A stretch of DNA of 64,000 nucleotides, taken from contig NZ_BNAY01000001.1 in assembly GCF_014654365.1 (NCBI RefSeq), positions 1,116,001-1,180,000 of the forward strand, read 5' to 3'. The position numbers and the translations under genes are program-made. Of this stretch, positions 1 through 7,859 are shown one piece after another. The DNA is from Amycolatopsis oliviviridis. Its GTDB lineage: Bacteria > Actinomycetota > Actinomycetes > Mycobacteriales > Pseudonocardiaceae. The notes under the pieces were generated by a model that was not told the DNA's origin, ran no database searches, and worked only from the letters and a program-made list of their open reading frames with translations. Position 1 is the stretch's first letter, and the number at the start of each line of letters is the position of its first letter.

Positions 1-897
1 ACCGAATCGCTCTTCGGCTCCAACCTCGTCGCCATGGTCACCCCGATGGAACCCGGCGGCGCACTCAGCGAACCCGGCCTCACCGGCCTGGTCGACCACC
101 TGCTCACCACCGGCTGCGACGGCATCGTCGTCGGCGGGACCACCGGCGAAGCACCCACCCTGACCGACACCGAAGCCGCCCGGCTCGTCCGCACCGTGAC
201 GAACCTGGCCGGGAACAGCGCCCGCGTGATCGCCGGCGTCGGCACCTACGACACCACCACCTGCATCCGACGCGCGAAGGAAGCCGAAGCGGCCGGAGCC
301 GACGCACTCCTGCTCGTCTGCCCCTACTACTCCAAGCCGACCCAGGCCGGGATCGTGGCGCACTGCCTGGCGGTGGCCGATGCCACCGAACTACCCGTGA
401 TGCTCTACGACGTCCCCGCCCGTACCGGGACCGCCATGGAGGCGGCCACCCTCATCGAGCTCGCCCGCCACCCCAGGATCCGGGCCGTGAAGGACGCCAA
501 GGGCGACCTGTTCGAAGCGATGTCGGTCATGGCACACAGCCCGCTGGCCTACTACTGCGGCATCGACGAACTCAACCTGCCCTACCTCGCCGCCGGCGCC
601 ACCGGCCTGGTCAGTGTCGTGGGCAACGCCTACGCCGACCGCAACGCCGAGCTCATCCGAGCCGTGCGCGGGGGAGAGCTCGACACCGCGCGAGCCCTCA
701 ACGCCGCGCTGCTTCCCCTCGCCGACGCGATCATGCGCACCTCACAGGGGGCGATCATGGCCAAAGCCGCACTGGCCGAACTCGGCGTCATCCCACACGC
801 GGCGGTCCGGCTCCCGCTGCTCGAATCGCCACCCGAACACCTGCGGCGGCTGCGCGACGCCCTGACACCTCTCGCCGCCGGCCTGCTCCCTGCCTGA
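1..897 (+). CDS. dapA: 4-hydroxy-tetrahydrodipicolinate synthase (DapA), 5' end outside window
   Basis: Class I aldolase of the DapA/NAL family, which condenses pyruvate with aspartate semialdehyde in lysine and diaminopimelate synthesis in the cytoplasm. The frame is open from base 1 and reads ESLFGSNLVAMVTPM, the usual family start region, so only the first few codons are missing and the internal ATG at 34 is not the true start. Visible family motifs are GTTGEAPTL (pyruvate-binding Thr pair), YDVPARTG (catalytic Tyr) and AVKDAKGD (Schiff-base Lys). Length and motifs fit an intact enzyme. Other members of the superfamily (N-acetylneuraminate lyase-like) cannot be excluded without the genomic context upstream. 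Confidence 0.85.
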   Translation, partial: TESLFGSNLVAMVTPMEPGGALSEPGLTGLVDHLLTTGCDGIVVGGTTGEAPTLTDTEAARLVRTVTNLAGNSARVIAGVGTYDTTTCIRRAKEAEAAGADALLLVCPYYSKPTQAGIVAHCLAVADATELPVMLYDVPARTGTAMEAATLIELARHPRIRAVKDAKGDLFEAMSVMAHSPLAYYCGIDELNLPYLAAGATGLVSVVGNAYADRNAELIRAVRGGELDTARALNAALLPLADAIMRTSQGAIMAKAALAELGVIPHAAVRLPLLESPPEHLRRLRDALTPLAAGLLPA

Positions 898-910
898 CCC
901 GCGCCCGCCG

Positions 911-969
911 GATGTCATGAAAGGGTCGTTCCTGACGTTTTTTGTCCTGAACGGCCCTTTCATGACATC
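911..969. repeat. Long palindrome, family A copy 1
   Basis: Near-perfect inverted repeat whose outer arms read GATGTCATGAAAGGG and its complement, with a T-rich centre (TTTTTT). It lies between the dapA-like gene and rbpA, which converge, and can serve as a terminator. Three more copies lie at 7158, 41584 and 47346. Confidence 0.85.
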
Positions 970-980
970 CCGGAGACGTG

Positions 981-1017
981 ACGAAGCCCCCGCGGAGGGA
1001 GGTCGCGGGGGCTTCGT
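981..1017. terminator. Hairpin at the 3' end of rbpA
   Basis: A 14-bp perfect stem (ACGAAGCCCCCGCG and its complement) with a 9-nt loop, placed between the convergent dapA-like and rbpA genes. It is a GC-rich bidirectional terminator candidate. There is no T-tract, as is common in actinomycetes. Confidence 0.7.
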
Positions 1018-1052
1018 CGATTCGTGGTGGGGCTAGCTACTTGTGCCGTGCG

Positions 1053-1400
1053 TCAGGCGGACCGGGTGGTCCTGCGTCCCTTCAGCTCGGCGAGACGTTC
1101 GTTGAGCAGATCTTCGAGCTCCGGGATCGAACGGCGCTCCAGGAGCATGTCCCAGTGCGTCCTCGGGGGCTTGACCTTCTTCTGCTCCGGCTGCCCGCCG
1201 TCCACGATCTCGGACTCGCTGCCGTGCAGCCTGCACTCCCACACCGAGGGGATCTCGGCGTCGTCGGAGAAGGGCACCTCGAACTCGTGGTTCTTGGGGC
1301 AGGCGTAGCGCACGGTGCGCCGAGGGGCGAGGTCGTGGTTGCGGTCGGTCTCGTAGCTGACCGCTCCCAGCCGGCTTCCACGGAGAACACGGTCGGCCAT
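1053..1400 (-). CDS. rbpA: RNA polymerase-binding protein RbpA
   Basis: Actinobacterial transcription activator that binds the principal sigma factor and the beta subunit and stabilises open complexes. At 115 residues it is the family's usual length. Recognisable parts are MADRVLRGSRLGAVSYETDR at the N terminus, the zinc-binding core (CPKNHEFEVPF ... WECRLHG) and the sigma-interacting C terminus THWDMLLERRSIPELEDLL. ATG at 1400 is preceded by GAAAGGA. A SigR-type promoter lies about 55-80 nt upstream (separate entry), matching the known oxidative-stress control of rbpA in Streptomyces. Confidence 0.96.
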   Translation of the reverse strand: MADRVLRGSRLGAVSYETDRNHDLAPRRTVRYACPKNHEFEVPFSDDAEIPSVWECRLHGSESEIVDGGQPEQKKVKPPRTHWDMLLERRSIPELEDLLNERLAELKGRRTTRSA

Positions 1401-1455
1401 GATGGGGGTCCTTTCAGTCAGCTCCGGGTGGAGCCAGGGTGATGCTCACCCTATG

Positions 1456-1483
1456 CAACGACGGAGGGGGCCAGAGGATTCCC
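1456..1483 (-). promoter_or_regulatory. SigR-type promoter of rbpA
   Basis: Read on the minus strand the sequence is GGGAAT, exactly 18 nt, then GTTG. This matches the sigma-R (thiol oxidative stress ECF sigma) consensus GGAAT-N18-GTT. It predicts a leader of roughly 50 nt before the rbpA ATG. The rest of the 1401-1626 gap shows nothing else recognisable. Confidence 0.75.
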
Positions 1484-1626
1484 TGGACACCATGTCTTTG
1501 CTCACGATGAGCTGTGTCACCCGGTGGCAACAGCTTCTCCTAGTAGGAGTGATTTCGCGCTCTGGCGTGACGTCAATACGGCCATCTTGGTGCGGATATC
1601 CCCCAGATGGGCTAGTAGTACGCCTG

Positions 1627-2406
1627 TCACGTCAACCGTAACTGACCGTGTTGGGCCGAGGAGGGCCCCAGGTCGCCCAGTCGAAAGTGCCGACGGCACA
1701 ATACCTGATAACGGACCGTATTCGGTTCGCCCTCGGAACGTGATGCCGATGAACTTTCAACTAGCGACTGCTCGGTATCCGCCACGACCACAGTGTCCCC
1801 GGCCCGCAGAACCTCACCGTCGGCCACCCTCGCGTTGAACCGCCCCGTCTGCCCGCACCAGCACAACACCTCGACCTGAACCGGCTGCAACTCGTCCGCC
1901 AGCTCGAACAACCGCGCCGCCCCCGGGAACAGCACACTCCGGAAATCCGTCGCGATACCGAAGCAGTACACGTCGATCTGGACGTCATCGGCCAGTTCAG
2001 CCAGCTGATCCACCTGAACAGGTGACAAAAACTGAGCCTCGTCGACGATCAAGTAGTCCACGTGCCGACCGGCCGCCCACTGCTCACGCACCAGCAACCG
2101 CAGATCGGTCCCGTTCCCCACCTCGATCGCCTTGCGCGTCAACCCGATCCGGCTGGTGATCTGCGGCTCACCGGACCGGTCGTGCCGCACCAGCACCATC
2201 CCGCGACGACCCTGCCGCGCGTGGTTGTGGTCGATCTGCAGCGCCAGCGTCGACTTCCCGCAGTCCATCGGCCCGTAGCAGAACTTCAGCTTCCCGACGA
2301 CCGGCACACCCCGCCGTGAACCCGCCACCGGCACCGACGACAACGCGTCCGTGGGATCCGGGCCACTCTCCTTCAGTACGGTCACGACGCTCGACCCTAT
2401 CGGCAC
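1627..2406 (-). CDS. tdk: Thymidine kinase
   Basis: ATP-dependent phosphorylation of thymidine in pyrimidine salvage. Type II TK features are visible: Walker A GPMDCGKST, DEAQF lid/Walker B-like motif, and the zinc site CWCGQTG ... CRRHF. The first about 35 residues before KLKFCYGPMDCGK are not part of the conserved fold, so a start downstream of GTG 2406 is possible (an in-frame GTG lies near 2385). The C-terminal tail after the zinc site is longer than usual and low in conserved features. The gene is co-directional with the transporter gene upstream of it (2416-3816), with only 9 bases between them. Confidence 0.92.
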   Translation of the reverse strand: MPIGSSVVTVLKESGPDPTDALSSVPVAGSRRGVPVVGKLKFCYGPMDCGKSTLALQIDHNHARQGRRGMVLVRHDRSGEPQITSRIGLTRKAIEVGNGTDLRLLVREQWAAGRHVDYLIVDEAQFLSPVQVDQLAELADDVQIDVYCFGIATDFRSVLFPGAARLFELADELQPVQVEVLCWCGQTGRFNARVADGEVLRAGDTVVVADTEQSLVESSSASRSEGEPNTVRYQVLCRRHFRLGDLGPSSAQHGQLRLT

Positions 2407-2415
2407 CCTCCGCCC

Positions 2416-3816
2416 TCACAGCACCGCCGGTGGTCGGTTACCCGCAGCCTCGATCGCACGACGCACCGGCACCAGCCACACGAACACGAAGCCGAGCACG
2501 AAGAAGATCACCAGCGCGATGATCGCCCACCGGAACGAGCCGGTGATCTGCCCGACCGCCGCGAACAGCAGGGGACCGAGCCACGACGTACCCCGCTCAC
2601 CCACCACGTACAGCGAGAAGTACTGCGCGTCCTTCCCATCGGGGATCATCTGCCCGAACAACGACCGCGACAACGCGTTCGTCCCGCCCAGCACCAGCCC
2701 GATCCCGACCGCCACCGCGTAGAACTGCACCGGCTGACCGGCCTCGATGAAGAACGCGAAGCACAACACGACCACCCAGGCCACCAGACTGCCCAAGATC
2801 GTCTTCTTCGCCCCGATCCGAGCCGCGATCGCCCCGTGGATCATCGCCCCGGCGTACGCCAGGAACTGGATCACCAGGATCGTGACGATCAAGACCTGAG
2901 TGCTGTACTTCAGCTCGTCCTTCCCGTACTGCGCCGACACCGCCACCACCGTCGTGATCCCGTCGGTGAAGACGAGGTAGCTCCCGAGGAACGCCAACGT
3001 CAGGGGATAGGCTCGCGCCTCCTTGATCGTCCGCTTCAGCTCCTTGAACCCGGCCGTCAGCACCGACAGGCCACGCTCGGCCGACTTCGGCACATGAGTC
3101 TGGGGGAGCGCCCGCACCGCCGGGACCGTGAACACCGCCCACCAGATCCCCGACGTCAGGAAGCAGATCTGGATCGCCAGATGCTCGCTCACCCCGAAGA
3201 AGTCATGCCCCATGAAGAACCCCAGCTGCAACGCCAGCGCCAGACCACCACCGAGATACCCGAACGCCCAGCCCTTCGACGACACCGCGTCCCGCTCGTC
3301 CGGCTCCGCGATGTCCACCAGGAACGAGTAGTAGACGACCAGCGCACCGCCGTAGCCGATGTTGGCCAGGATGAACGTCCAGACCCCGACCTCCCAGTTC
3401 GTCCCCGCGATGAAGAACATCAGCGCCGACGCCAGCGCCCCCAGGAACGCGAACCCGCCCAGAATCCGCCGCTTGTGCCTGCTCCGGTCCGCGATCGCGC
3501 CGGCGATCGGCAGCACCAGCACCTGCGTCACCGTCGCGACCGACAGCAGATACCCCCACAGCGACCCGGCCGGGAAATGCAGCCCGAACAACGAGACGTC
3601 GCAGTTCTGCAGCGTGCTCGAAGCACCACTCGAATCGGTGCACGCCCTGTCCCCGTTAAGGGTGAAATTCGTCTTGGCATCCGCGGACGCGATATCGCTC
3701 AAATAGAGCGCCCCGAACACCGTGATGACCGACGAATAGAACGGCGAATTGGCCCAGTCGTAGAGGTACCAAGCCCGCCACACCCGCTTGCGTTCACGGG
3801 TCACGGCCACCGTCAT
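2416..3816 (-). CDS. UMF1/Atg22-like MFS transporter
   Basis: Integral membrane protein of 466 residues with about 12 hydrophobic segments. The N-terminal signature RVWRAWYLYDWANSPFYSSVI is typical of the UMF1 branch of the major facilitator superfamily, related to yeast vacuolar effluxer Atg22. Substrate unknown. ATG 3816 is preceded by AGGAGC. It precedes tdk with a 9-base gap, so the two may be co-transcribed. Confidence 0.88.
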   Translation of the reverse strand: MTVAVTRERKRVWRAWYLYDWANSPFYSSVITVFGALYLSDIASADAKTNFTLNGDRACTDSSGASSTLQNCDVSLFGLHFPAGSLWGYLLSVATVTQVLVLPIAGAIADRSRHKRRILGGFAFLGALASALMFFIAGTNWEVGVWTFILANIGYGGALVVYYSFLVDIAEPDERDAVSSKGWAFGYLGGGLALALQLGFFMGHDFFGVSEHLAIQICFLTSGIWWAVFTVPAVRALPQTHVPKSAERGLSVLTAGFKELKRTIKEARAYPLTLAFLGSYLVFTDGITTVVAVSAQYGKDELKYSTQVLIVTILVIQFLAYAGAMIHGAIAARIGAKKTILGSLVAWVVVLCFAFFIEAGQPVQFYAVAVGIGLVLGGTNALSRSLFGQMIPDGKDAQYFSLYVVGERGTSWLGPLLFAAVGQITGSFRWAIIALVIFFVLGFVFVWLVPVRRAIEAAGNRPPAVL

Positions 3817-4015
3817 GCACTGCTCCTGAAGTCGAGAACGTCGAGGTCAGCGGGAGACTACTGGTGATCACGGCGCCCTGTCCGGCACGAGTCCGGACCG
3901 TGTTCGTTTCGACGCGCGACGAACTCTTCCCGGCCATCCGCCAGACCATCGTCGGCGTGTCGTTGCCACGAACCACGTGTGTTTCATGTGAGGCTGGTGA
4001 GCGAGCTGTGACTCT

Positions 4016-4043
4016 TGTGAAGCAAGTGTCCGGTATTTACTGT
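4016..4043 (+). promoter_or_regulatory. Promoter of the Rpf-like gene, probably leaderless
   Basis: TTGTGA, 16 nt, TACTGT, then 7 nt to the ATG at 4051. No ribosome binding site is visible. The spacing of a TANNNT box 6-8 nt before a start codon recurs at many genes in this window. Confidence 0.5.
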
Positions 4044-4050
4044 TCCGCTC

Positions 4051-4761
4051 ATGAGGACCCATCGCCTTCGCACAGCACACCGCGTAGTGGCGAGAACGCT
4101 CCTGCTCGCCCTCGCCATCACGGGCTTGCAGATCGCCACCACCGGATCCGCCGCCGCGGATCCCCACGGCTCCCACTGGGCCAAGCTCCGCATGTGTGAA
4201 TCGAGCGGGCGCTACAACATCAACACCGGCAACGGCTACTACGGCGCCTACCAATTCGACCTGCCCACCTGGCGCAGCGTCGGCGGCCAAGGACGCCCCG
4301 ACCAGGCCAGCCCCCGCGAACAGGACTACCGGGCCCTCTACCTCTACCGCATGCGCGGCTGGCAACCCTGGGAATGCGCCGGCAAACTCGGCTTCCGCAA
4401 CGACGGCGACGGCCGCAGCAAACGCGTCCCGTCCTATGAGGACTCCGCCTACATCGGCGGGGGAGGACAACCCGCACCGCCGCCCCCGCCCAAGCCGAAG
4501 CCCACCCCGCCCGCCCCTCCCGGCGGACCCAAACCCGCCTGGCCCGGCGTCGTCTACGCCTACGGCGACTGCGCCGCACCACTCAAGCAGTTCCAGCTAC
4601 GGATGAACGCCTACGGCTACGGCTTCACCGGAACCGGCTGCTACTACGACAAGACCCGCGAAGCCGTCCTCGCCCTCCAGCGCGCCAACGGCATCAACGA
4701 CTCGGGCCGCCTCGGACCCAAGACCTGGGACGCCGCCTGGAACGGCAAACCACCCCGATGA
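4051..4761 (+). CDS. Secreted Rpf-like transglycosylase with C-terminal peptidoglycan-binding domain
   Basis: 236-residue exported muralytic protein. A signal peptide (basic start, hydrophobic LLLALAITGLQIATTGSAAA) is cleaved near AAA/DPHG. Residues about 35-120 form a transglycosylase-like Rpf domain (HWAKLRMCESSGRYNINTGN, with the catalytic Glu in CESSG). A Pro/Lys linker (PAPPPPPKPKPTPPAPP) follows, then a peptidoglycan_binding_1-type repeat (LKQFQLRMNAYGYGFTGTGC ... AVLALQRANGINDSGRLGPKTW). Proteins of this type cleave peptidoglycan during growth and resuscitation. The 3817-4050 gap shows no c-di-AMP riboswitch that I can recognise. Confidence 0.9.
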   Translation: MRTHRLRTAHRVVARTLLLALAITGLQIATTGSAAADPHGSHWAKLRMCESSGRYNINTGNGYYGAYQFDLPTWRSVGGQGRPDQASPREQDYRALYLYRMRGWQPWECAGKLGFRNDGDGRSKRVPSYEDSAYIGGGGQPAPPPPPKPKPTPPAPPGGPKPAWPGVVYAYGDCAAPLKQFQLRMNAYGYGFTGTGCYYDKTREAVLALQRANGINDSGRLGPKTWDAAWNGKPPR

Positions 4762-4766
4762 CCACC

Positions 4767-4817
4767 CGCGTTTAGTCCTCTGAATGCGCTCAAAACGCAT
4801 TCAGAGGACTAAACGCG
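4767..4817. terminator. Perfect hairpin, family B copy 1
   Basis: 22-bp perfect stem beginning CGCGTTTAGTCCTCTGAATG with a 7-nt loop CTCAAAA, filling the gap between the convergent Rpf-like gene and GDPD gene. It shares the GTCCTCTGAATGCG core with the hairpin at 45010. Confidence 0.8.
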
Positions 4818-4820
4818 AAA

Positions 4821-5600
4821 TCACGAAGGCCAAGCACCCCGCTCCCGAAGCACCTCACGCAGCAGATCCGGCCGATCCGTCACGATCCCATGCACCCCCA
4901 GATCCAGCAGCGTCCGCATCTCCGCCGGATCGTCCACCGTCCACGTGTGCACCTCGAAACCCCCACGCGTCGCCTGCCGCAGGAACGCCCGGTCCACCAC
5001 CTTCAACCGCCCCTGCCGCACCGGCACCTGCGCCATCACACCCCGCGACAACGCCCGCAACGACACCAGCGGCACAAAACCGTTCGCCCACATCACCGCC
5101 ACCGAACGCGGCCCCATCGCCGTCACCAGCTTCGGCCCCGCCAGCTTCCGGATACGCGCCAACCGCGCGTCGGAGAACGACGCCGCCGCGACCCGGTCAT
5201 GCGCACCGGTCCGCTCGATCGCCCGCACGAAGGGCACCACCGCGTGGTTCGACTTGATGTCGATGTTGAAGCGCGCCTCCGGCAACTCCTCGAGGACGTC
5301 CTCCAGCCGCGACAACGGCGCACGCCCCCCGATCTTGACGGACTTCAACTGCGCCCACGTCTGCCGGGAGATCAACCCCGCACCATCGGTCGTCCGATCC
5401 AGCGACGCGTCATGATGCACGACCACCACGCCGTCCGACGTCGCGTGCACGTCCGTCTCGAGGTAGCGGTAACCCTCCGTCACCGCCTGCTGGAAGGCAG
5501 GCAACGAATTCTCCAGTCCTTCCAGGTCACCGAGGTGCCAGCCCCGATGGGCGAAGGCGCGCGGAAGCGGATCGGCGAGGTACGGAAACAGTGTCGACAC
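4821..5600 (-). CDS. Glycerophosphodiester phosphodiesterase
   Basis: GDPD-family TIM-barrel enzyme that hydrolyses glycerophosphodiesters to glycerol-3-phosphate and an alcohol. Family motifs: AFAHRGWH, LENSLPAF, YLETDVHATSDGVVVVHHD (metal and catalytic His/Glu/Asp) and the C-terminal HTWTVDDPAEMRTLLDLGVHGIVTD, with the sequence split here only for brevity. I choose the GTG at 5600 (STLFPYLADPLPRAFAHRG). The open frame continues to 5687, but those extra residues are unlike the family and overlap the divergent gene's promoter. Confidence 0.9.
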   Translation of the reverse strand: MSTLFPYLADPLPRAFAHRGWHLGDLEGLENSLPAFQQAVTEGYRYLETDVHATSDGVVVVHHDASLDRTTDGAGLISRQTWAQLKSVKIGGRAPLSRLEDVLEELPEARFNIDIKSNHAVVPFVRAIERTGAHDRVAAASFSDARLARIRKLAGPKLVTAMGPRSVAVMWANGFVPLVSLRALSRGVMAQVPVRQGRLKVVDRAFLRQATRGGFEVHTWTVDDPAEMRTLLDLGVHGIVTDRPDLLREVLRERGAWPS

Positions 5601-5653
5601 CCCTCTAGTGTGCACTTCGGTCGTGGCCCCGGCGTGAGCGTCCGATGGCCAGC

Positions 5654-5669
5654 TAGGGTCTGGTTCGTG
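5654..5669 (+). promoter_or_regulatory. Leaderless -10 element
   Basis: TAGGGT, 7 nt, GTG start. The same arrangement is found at 38351-38366, pointing to leaderless transcription. Confidence 0.5.
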
Positions 5670-6050
5670 AGGGAAGTGGCCGAACACCCCAAGACGTCCG
5701 CCGAAGAGGTGTCCGAGCTACGCCGCGCCGGGGCACCCAAACACTGCGGATGGTGCGGCCGACGGATCGAACAGGGCGGCAATGTCGGCAGGCGCCGCCG
5801 CTACTGTGGGCAATCCTGCCGCCAGCGCGCGTACGAACGCCGCACCGCCCTGCAGCGCAGCGGCCTCCCGGAAGACGCCGTCGTCCTCTCCGACACCGAG
5901 ATCGCCACCCTGCAGGACCGGCTCTTCCAACTCCGCTGCGCCGCGGAAGACGTCGTCACCGCGGCCGACGACGGCGCCTCCATCGCCGAACTCCGCGGTC
6001 TCGCCGGTGAGATCGCCCAGGCGGCCAAGGACCTCGAACAGCTCCGCTGA
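5667..6050 (+). CDS. Small zinc-motif protein of unknown function
   Basis: 127 residues. Positions about 28-60 carry a probable zinc knuckle, CGWCGRRI followed by RRRYCGQSCRQRAYERR, with four cysteines and a very basic tail. The C-terminal half is an acidic helical segment (DTEIATLQDRLFQLRCAAED). The motif could bind nucleic acid, but I do not recognise a named family. GTG 5667 follows a TAGGGT box by 7 nt, suggesting a leaderless mRNA. It converges on the recombinase gene with one base between the two stop codons. A similar N-terminal Cys arrangement occurs in the coiled-coil protein at 37240-38280. Confidence 0.7.
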   Translation: MREVAEHPKTSAEEVSELRRAGAPKHCGWCGRRIEQGGNVGRRRRYCGQSCRQRAYERRTALQRSGLPEDAVVLSDTEIATLQDRLFQLRCAAEDVVTAADDGASIAELRGLAGEIAQAAKDLEQLR

Positions 6051-6051
6051 C

Positions 6052-7071
6052 CTACACGATCCCGTCCAGCGCCCGATACGTCCGGTTGCTCGCGGCAGCC
6101 GCCCGCTGCTCGCGCCCCGTCGCCTCGATGTAGTTCTGGCTGGTCGCCAGGCTCGCGTGCCCCAGCAGCGCCATGATCTCCGACGCGGTCGCGCCGTCCT
6201 CGGCCAACCGCGTCGCGAACGTGTGCCGCAACGCGTGCAGGTTCGCCCCGACCGGCACACGGTCGTGCAACCCCGCCCACCGGTAGCAGGACTTGACCAG
6301 GTACTCCAGCGCGCCGCGGCCGATCGGCTCGCCGGCGCGATCCCGGAGGAGGGGAGTGGAGGGTCCGAAGCGCTGCTGGGGGAAACGACGGCGACAGGAG
6401 GCCAGGTACTCCTCGATGATCTTCTCCATGATCGGCTGTACCGGGATCGACCGATCGCGGCTTCCCTTGCCGTGGACGTGCAGACGCATCTCACCCTGGC
6501 GGCCGACCAGCGACCGTGCCGTCAGCGCTCGCATCTCCGCGGCACGCAGTCCGGCGACCAGCCCGAGCGCGATGACCAGGACGTCCCGCTCGGGCCACGG
6601 ATCCCGCGTCCGGCGCGAGCCGTCCGCGGCCGCAGCGAGCAATTGCTCCGGGGTTTCCTCGCCTCGCAACGGTTTCGGCGTCAGCGGAGGCGCTTTCGGC
6701 CGGGCGACCGCGCCCATCGGGTTGCCCGCGAGCAGCCCGTCGGACACGCAGAAGGTGAGAAACTGGTTCCAGGTCGACCAAGCACGCAAGACCGAGCTCT
6801 TGGCGTGGGTGTCCGCGAAGGCACCGAAGGCGTTGCGGAGGGCCTGGGCGGTGAGCATCTCGACGGTGAGTTCGTCAGGGGAGCGGTCCAGCTCGCGGAG
6901 CAGGAGAGCGGTGATGCCGGCGAGGTCGCGGCGGTACGCGTCGGTGGTGTGAGGAGAATCCTTACGGGGACGACGTGCGGCGAAAAAGGCTTGCTGTGCC
7001 TCGGAAACCCTCATGAGCATCTTGTACCGCATGGCACCGACAGTCTTACACTGGGTTATATTCCGTTTCAT
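6052..7071 (-). CDS. Tyrosine recombinase/integrase (XerC/D-like)
   Basis: Site-specific DNA recombinase. The N-terminal SAM-like domain (about 25-130) is followed by a catalytic domain with GLRAAEMRAL (first Arg), HGKGSRDRSIPV, HALRHTFATRL (His-x-x-Arg) and LGHASLATSQNYIEA (His and Tyr nucleophile). All catalytic residues appear present. The ATG at 7071 lies inside a 36-bp palindrome. An internal start such as MRVSEAQQAFFAARR near 7011 is equally plausible. No phage or plasmid genes adjoin it, so it may be a stand-alone chromosomal recombinase rather than part of an intact element. Confidence 0.9.
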   Translation of the reverse strand: MKRNITQCKTVGAMRYKMLMRVSEAQQAFFAARRPRKDSPHTTDAYRRDLAGITALLLRELDRSPDELTVEMLTAQALRNAFGAFADTHAKSSVLRAWSTWNQFLTFCVSDGLLAGNPMGAVARPKAPPLTPKPLRGEETPEQLLAAAADGSRRTRDPWPERDVLVIALGLVAGLRAAEMRALTARSLVGRQGEMRLHVHGKGSRDRSIPVQPIMEKIIEEYLASCRRRFPQQRFGPSTPLLRDRAGEPIGRGALEYLVKSCYRWAGLHDRVPVGANLHALRHTFATRLAEDGATASEIMALLGHASLATSQNYIEATGREQRAAAASNRTYRALDGIV

Positions 7072-7098
7072 GCATAATAGTGATTATGCATGAAACGG
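7063..7098. promoter_or_regulatory. AT-rich perfect palindrome over the recombinase start
   Basis: 16-bp arms CCGTTTCATGCATAAT and complement around AGTG. It overlaps the first codons of the recombinase frame and is much richer in AT than its surroundings. It could be an operator for autoregulation or a recombinase binding/attachment site. Confidence 0.6.
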
Positions 7099-7157
7099 AG
7101 TGACGGGTCCGGAAACCTCTCGCGGGGGGATCCCGGCTCGCTCGCCGCCCTCAGGTG

Positions 7158-7212
7158 TGTCATGAAAGGGCCATTCCTGACGTTTTTCGTCCTGAACGGC
7201 CCTTTCATGACA
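7158..7212. repeat. Long palindrome, family A copy 2
   Basis: 55-bp inverted repeat with ends TGTCATGAAAGGGCC and complement, central TTTTT. It lies in the gene-free stretch downstream of the recombinase promoter. Confidence 0.85.
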
Positions 7213-7561
7213 TTTGAGCCACCTGGACGGCCTCACGACTCACGGGAGGTCGCCTGGCTGCCCGGATCGACGACCCGGGCCGAAGCTGACGCCTCCGCCG
7301 ATCTTCGGTGATCAAGATCCCCGTATTGATTCGTCACAGTGACGTATTGAGGCCGGGTGATCGGACATCGGTTTCCCGCTACCGGGGGCCGCCTCGGCTC
7401 GACTCCGGGACCCACCGGCGGTGGCGTCCAGGGAGAGCTGAAGGGAGCAATGCCCGCATCCGACACGACGAAGGGAGCTTTCCCTGCGTGACATGCGTTG
7501 AAAGGCCCCTTCAGCCCGCGCCAGAGACCCCTCTCAGCGCTCGTTATCCAGGTCAGCCAAA
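7213..7561. other. Gene-poor stretch
   Basis: No convincing coding region. It holds a loose long-range inverted repeat, GCTGAAGGG near 7437 against CCCCTTCAGC near 7506-7515, with two nearby copies of GAAGGGAGC. This looks like a decayed repeat of the AAGGG/CCCTT type common in this window. Confidence 0.4.
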
Positions 7562-7859
7562 GTGCCGATAATGTACATTATGTCAAGTAGCCGGGATGTC
7601 GGCGCTCCCCGGCGATTCCAGAGCATATGGTTCGATGGCCCGGTGATTCCGACCGAAGCGGACCTCGTGGACGCGTTGACCACCGCCGCTCGCTCCGCTG
7701 TCACGGACGGACGAAGGACTGTTCGGAGCCGCCGAAGCTCGTGCGGGCGTGGTGGTTCTGGTCGAAGTCGTTCCCGACGATGAGAAGAACGCCGACCGGG
7801 CCCGCCGCCTCAATCCGCCCGGACCGGCACTGGACGTCTGGCTGGCCGGCTGGTCCTAG
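7562..7859 (+). pseudogene. Frameshifted hypothetical gene
   Basis: Coding character changes frame near 7711-7719. Frame 2 reads VIPTEADLVDALTTAARSAVTDGR. After skipping one base, frame 3 continues LFGAAEARAGVVVLVEVVPD and ends ALDVWLAGWS at a TAG at 7857-7859. Joined, the two pieces form a protein of roughly 95 residues that I do not recognise. A single-base insertion in GACGAAGGAC would explain it. A sequencing error is possible. Its stop overlaps the stop of the epoxide hydrolase gene within one CTAG. Confidence 0.4.

Noticed and set aside
911-969. Peptides MKGPF...FMT readable on both strands of the family A palindromes
   Set aside because: The frame is open in all copies, but there is no ribosome binding site, and hairpin symmetry with a fixed length explains the frame.
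3817-4050. c-di-AMP (ydaO) riboswitch before the Rpf-like gene
   Set aside because: This riboswitch is common before rpf genes, but I found none of its conserved core, and the TANNNT box 7 nt before the ATG suggests a leaderless mRNA.
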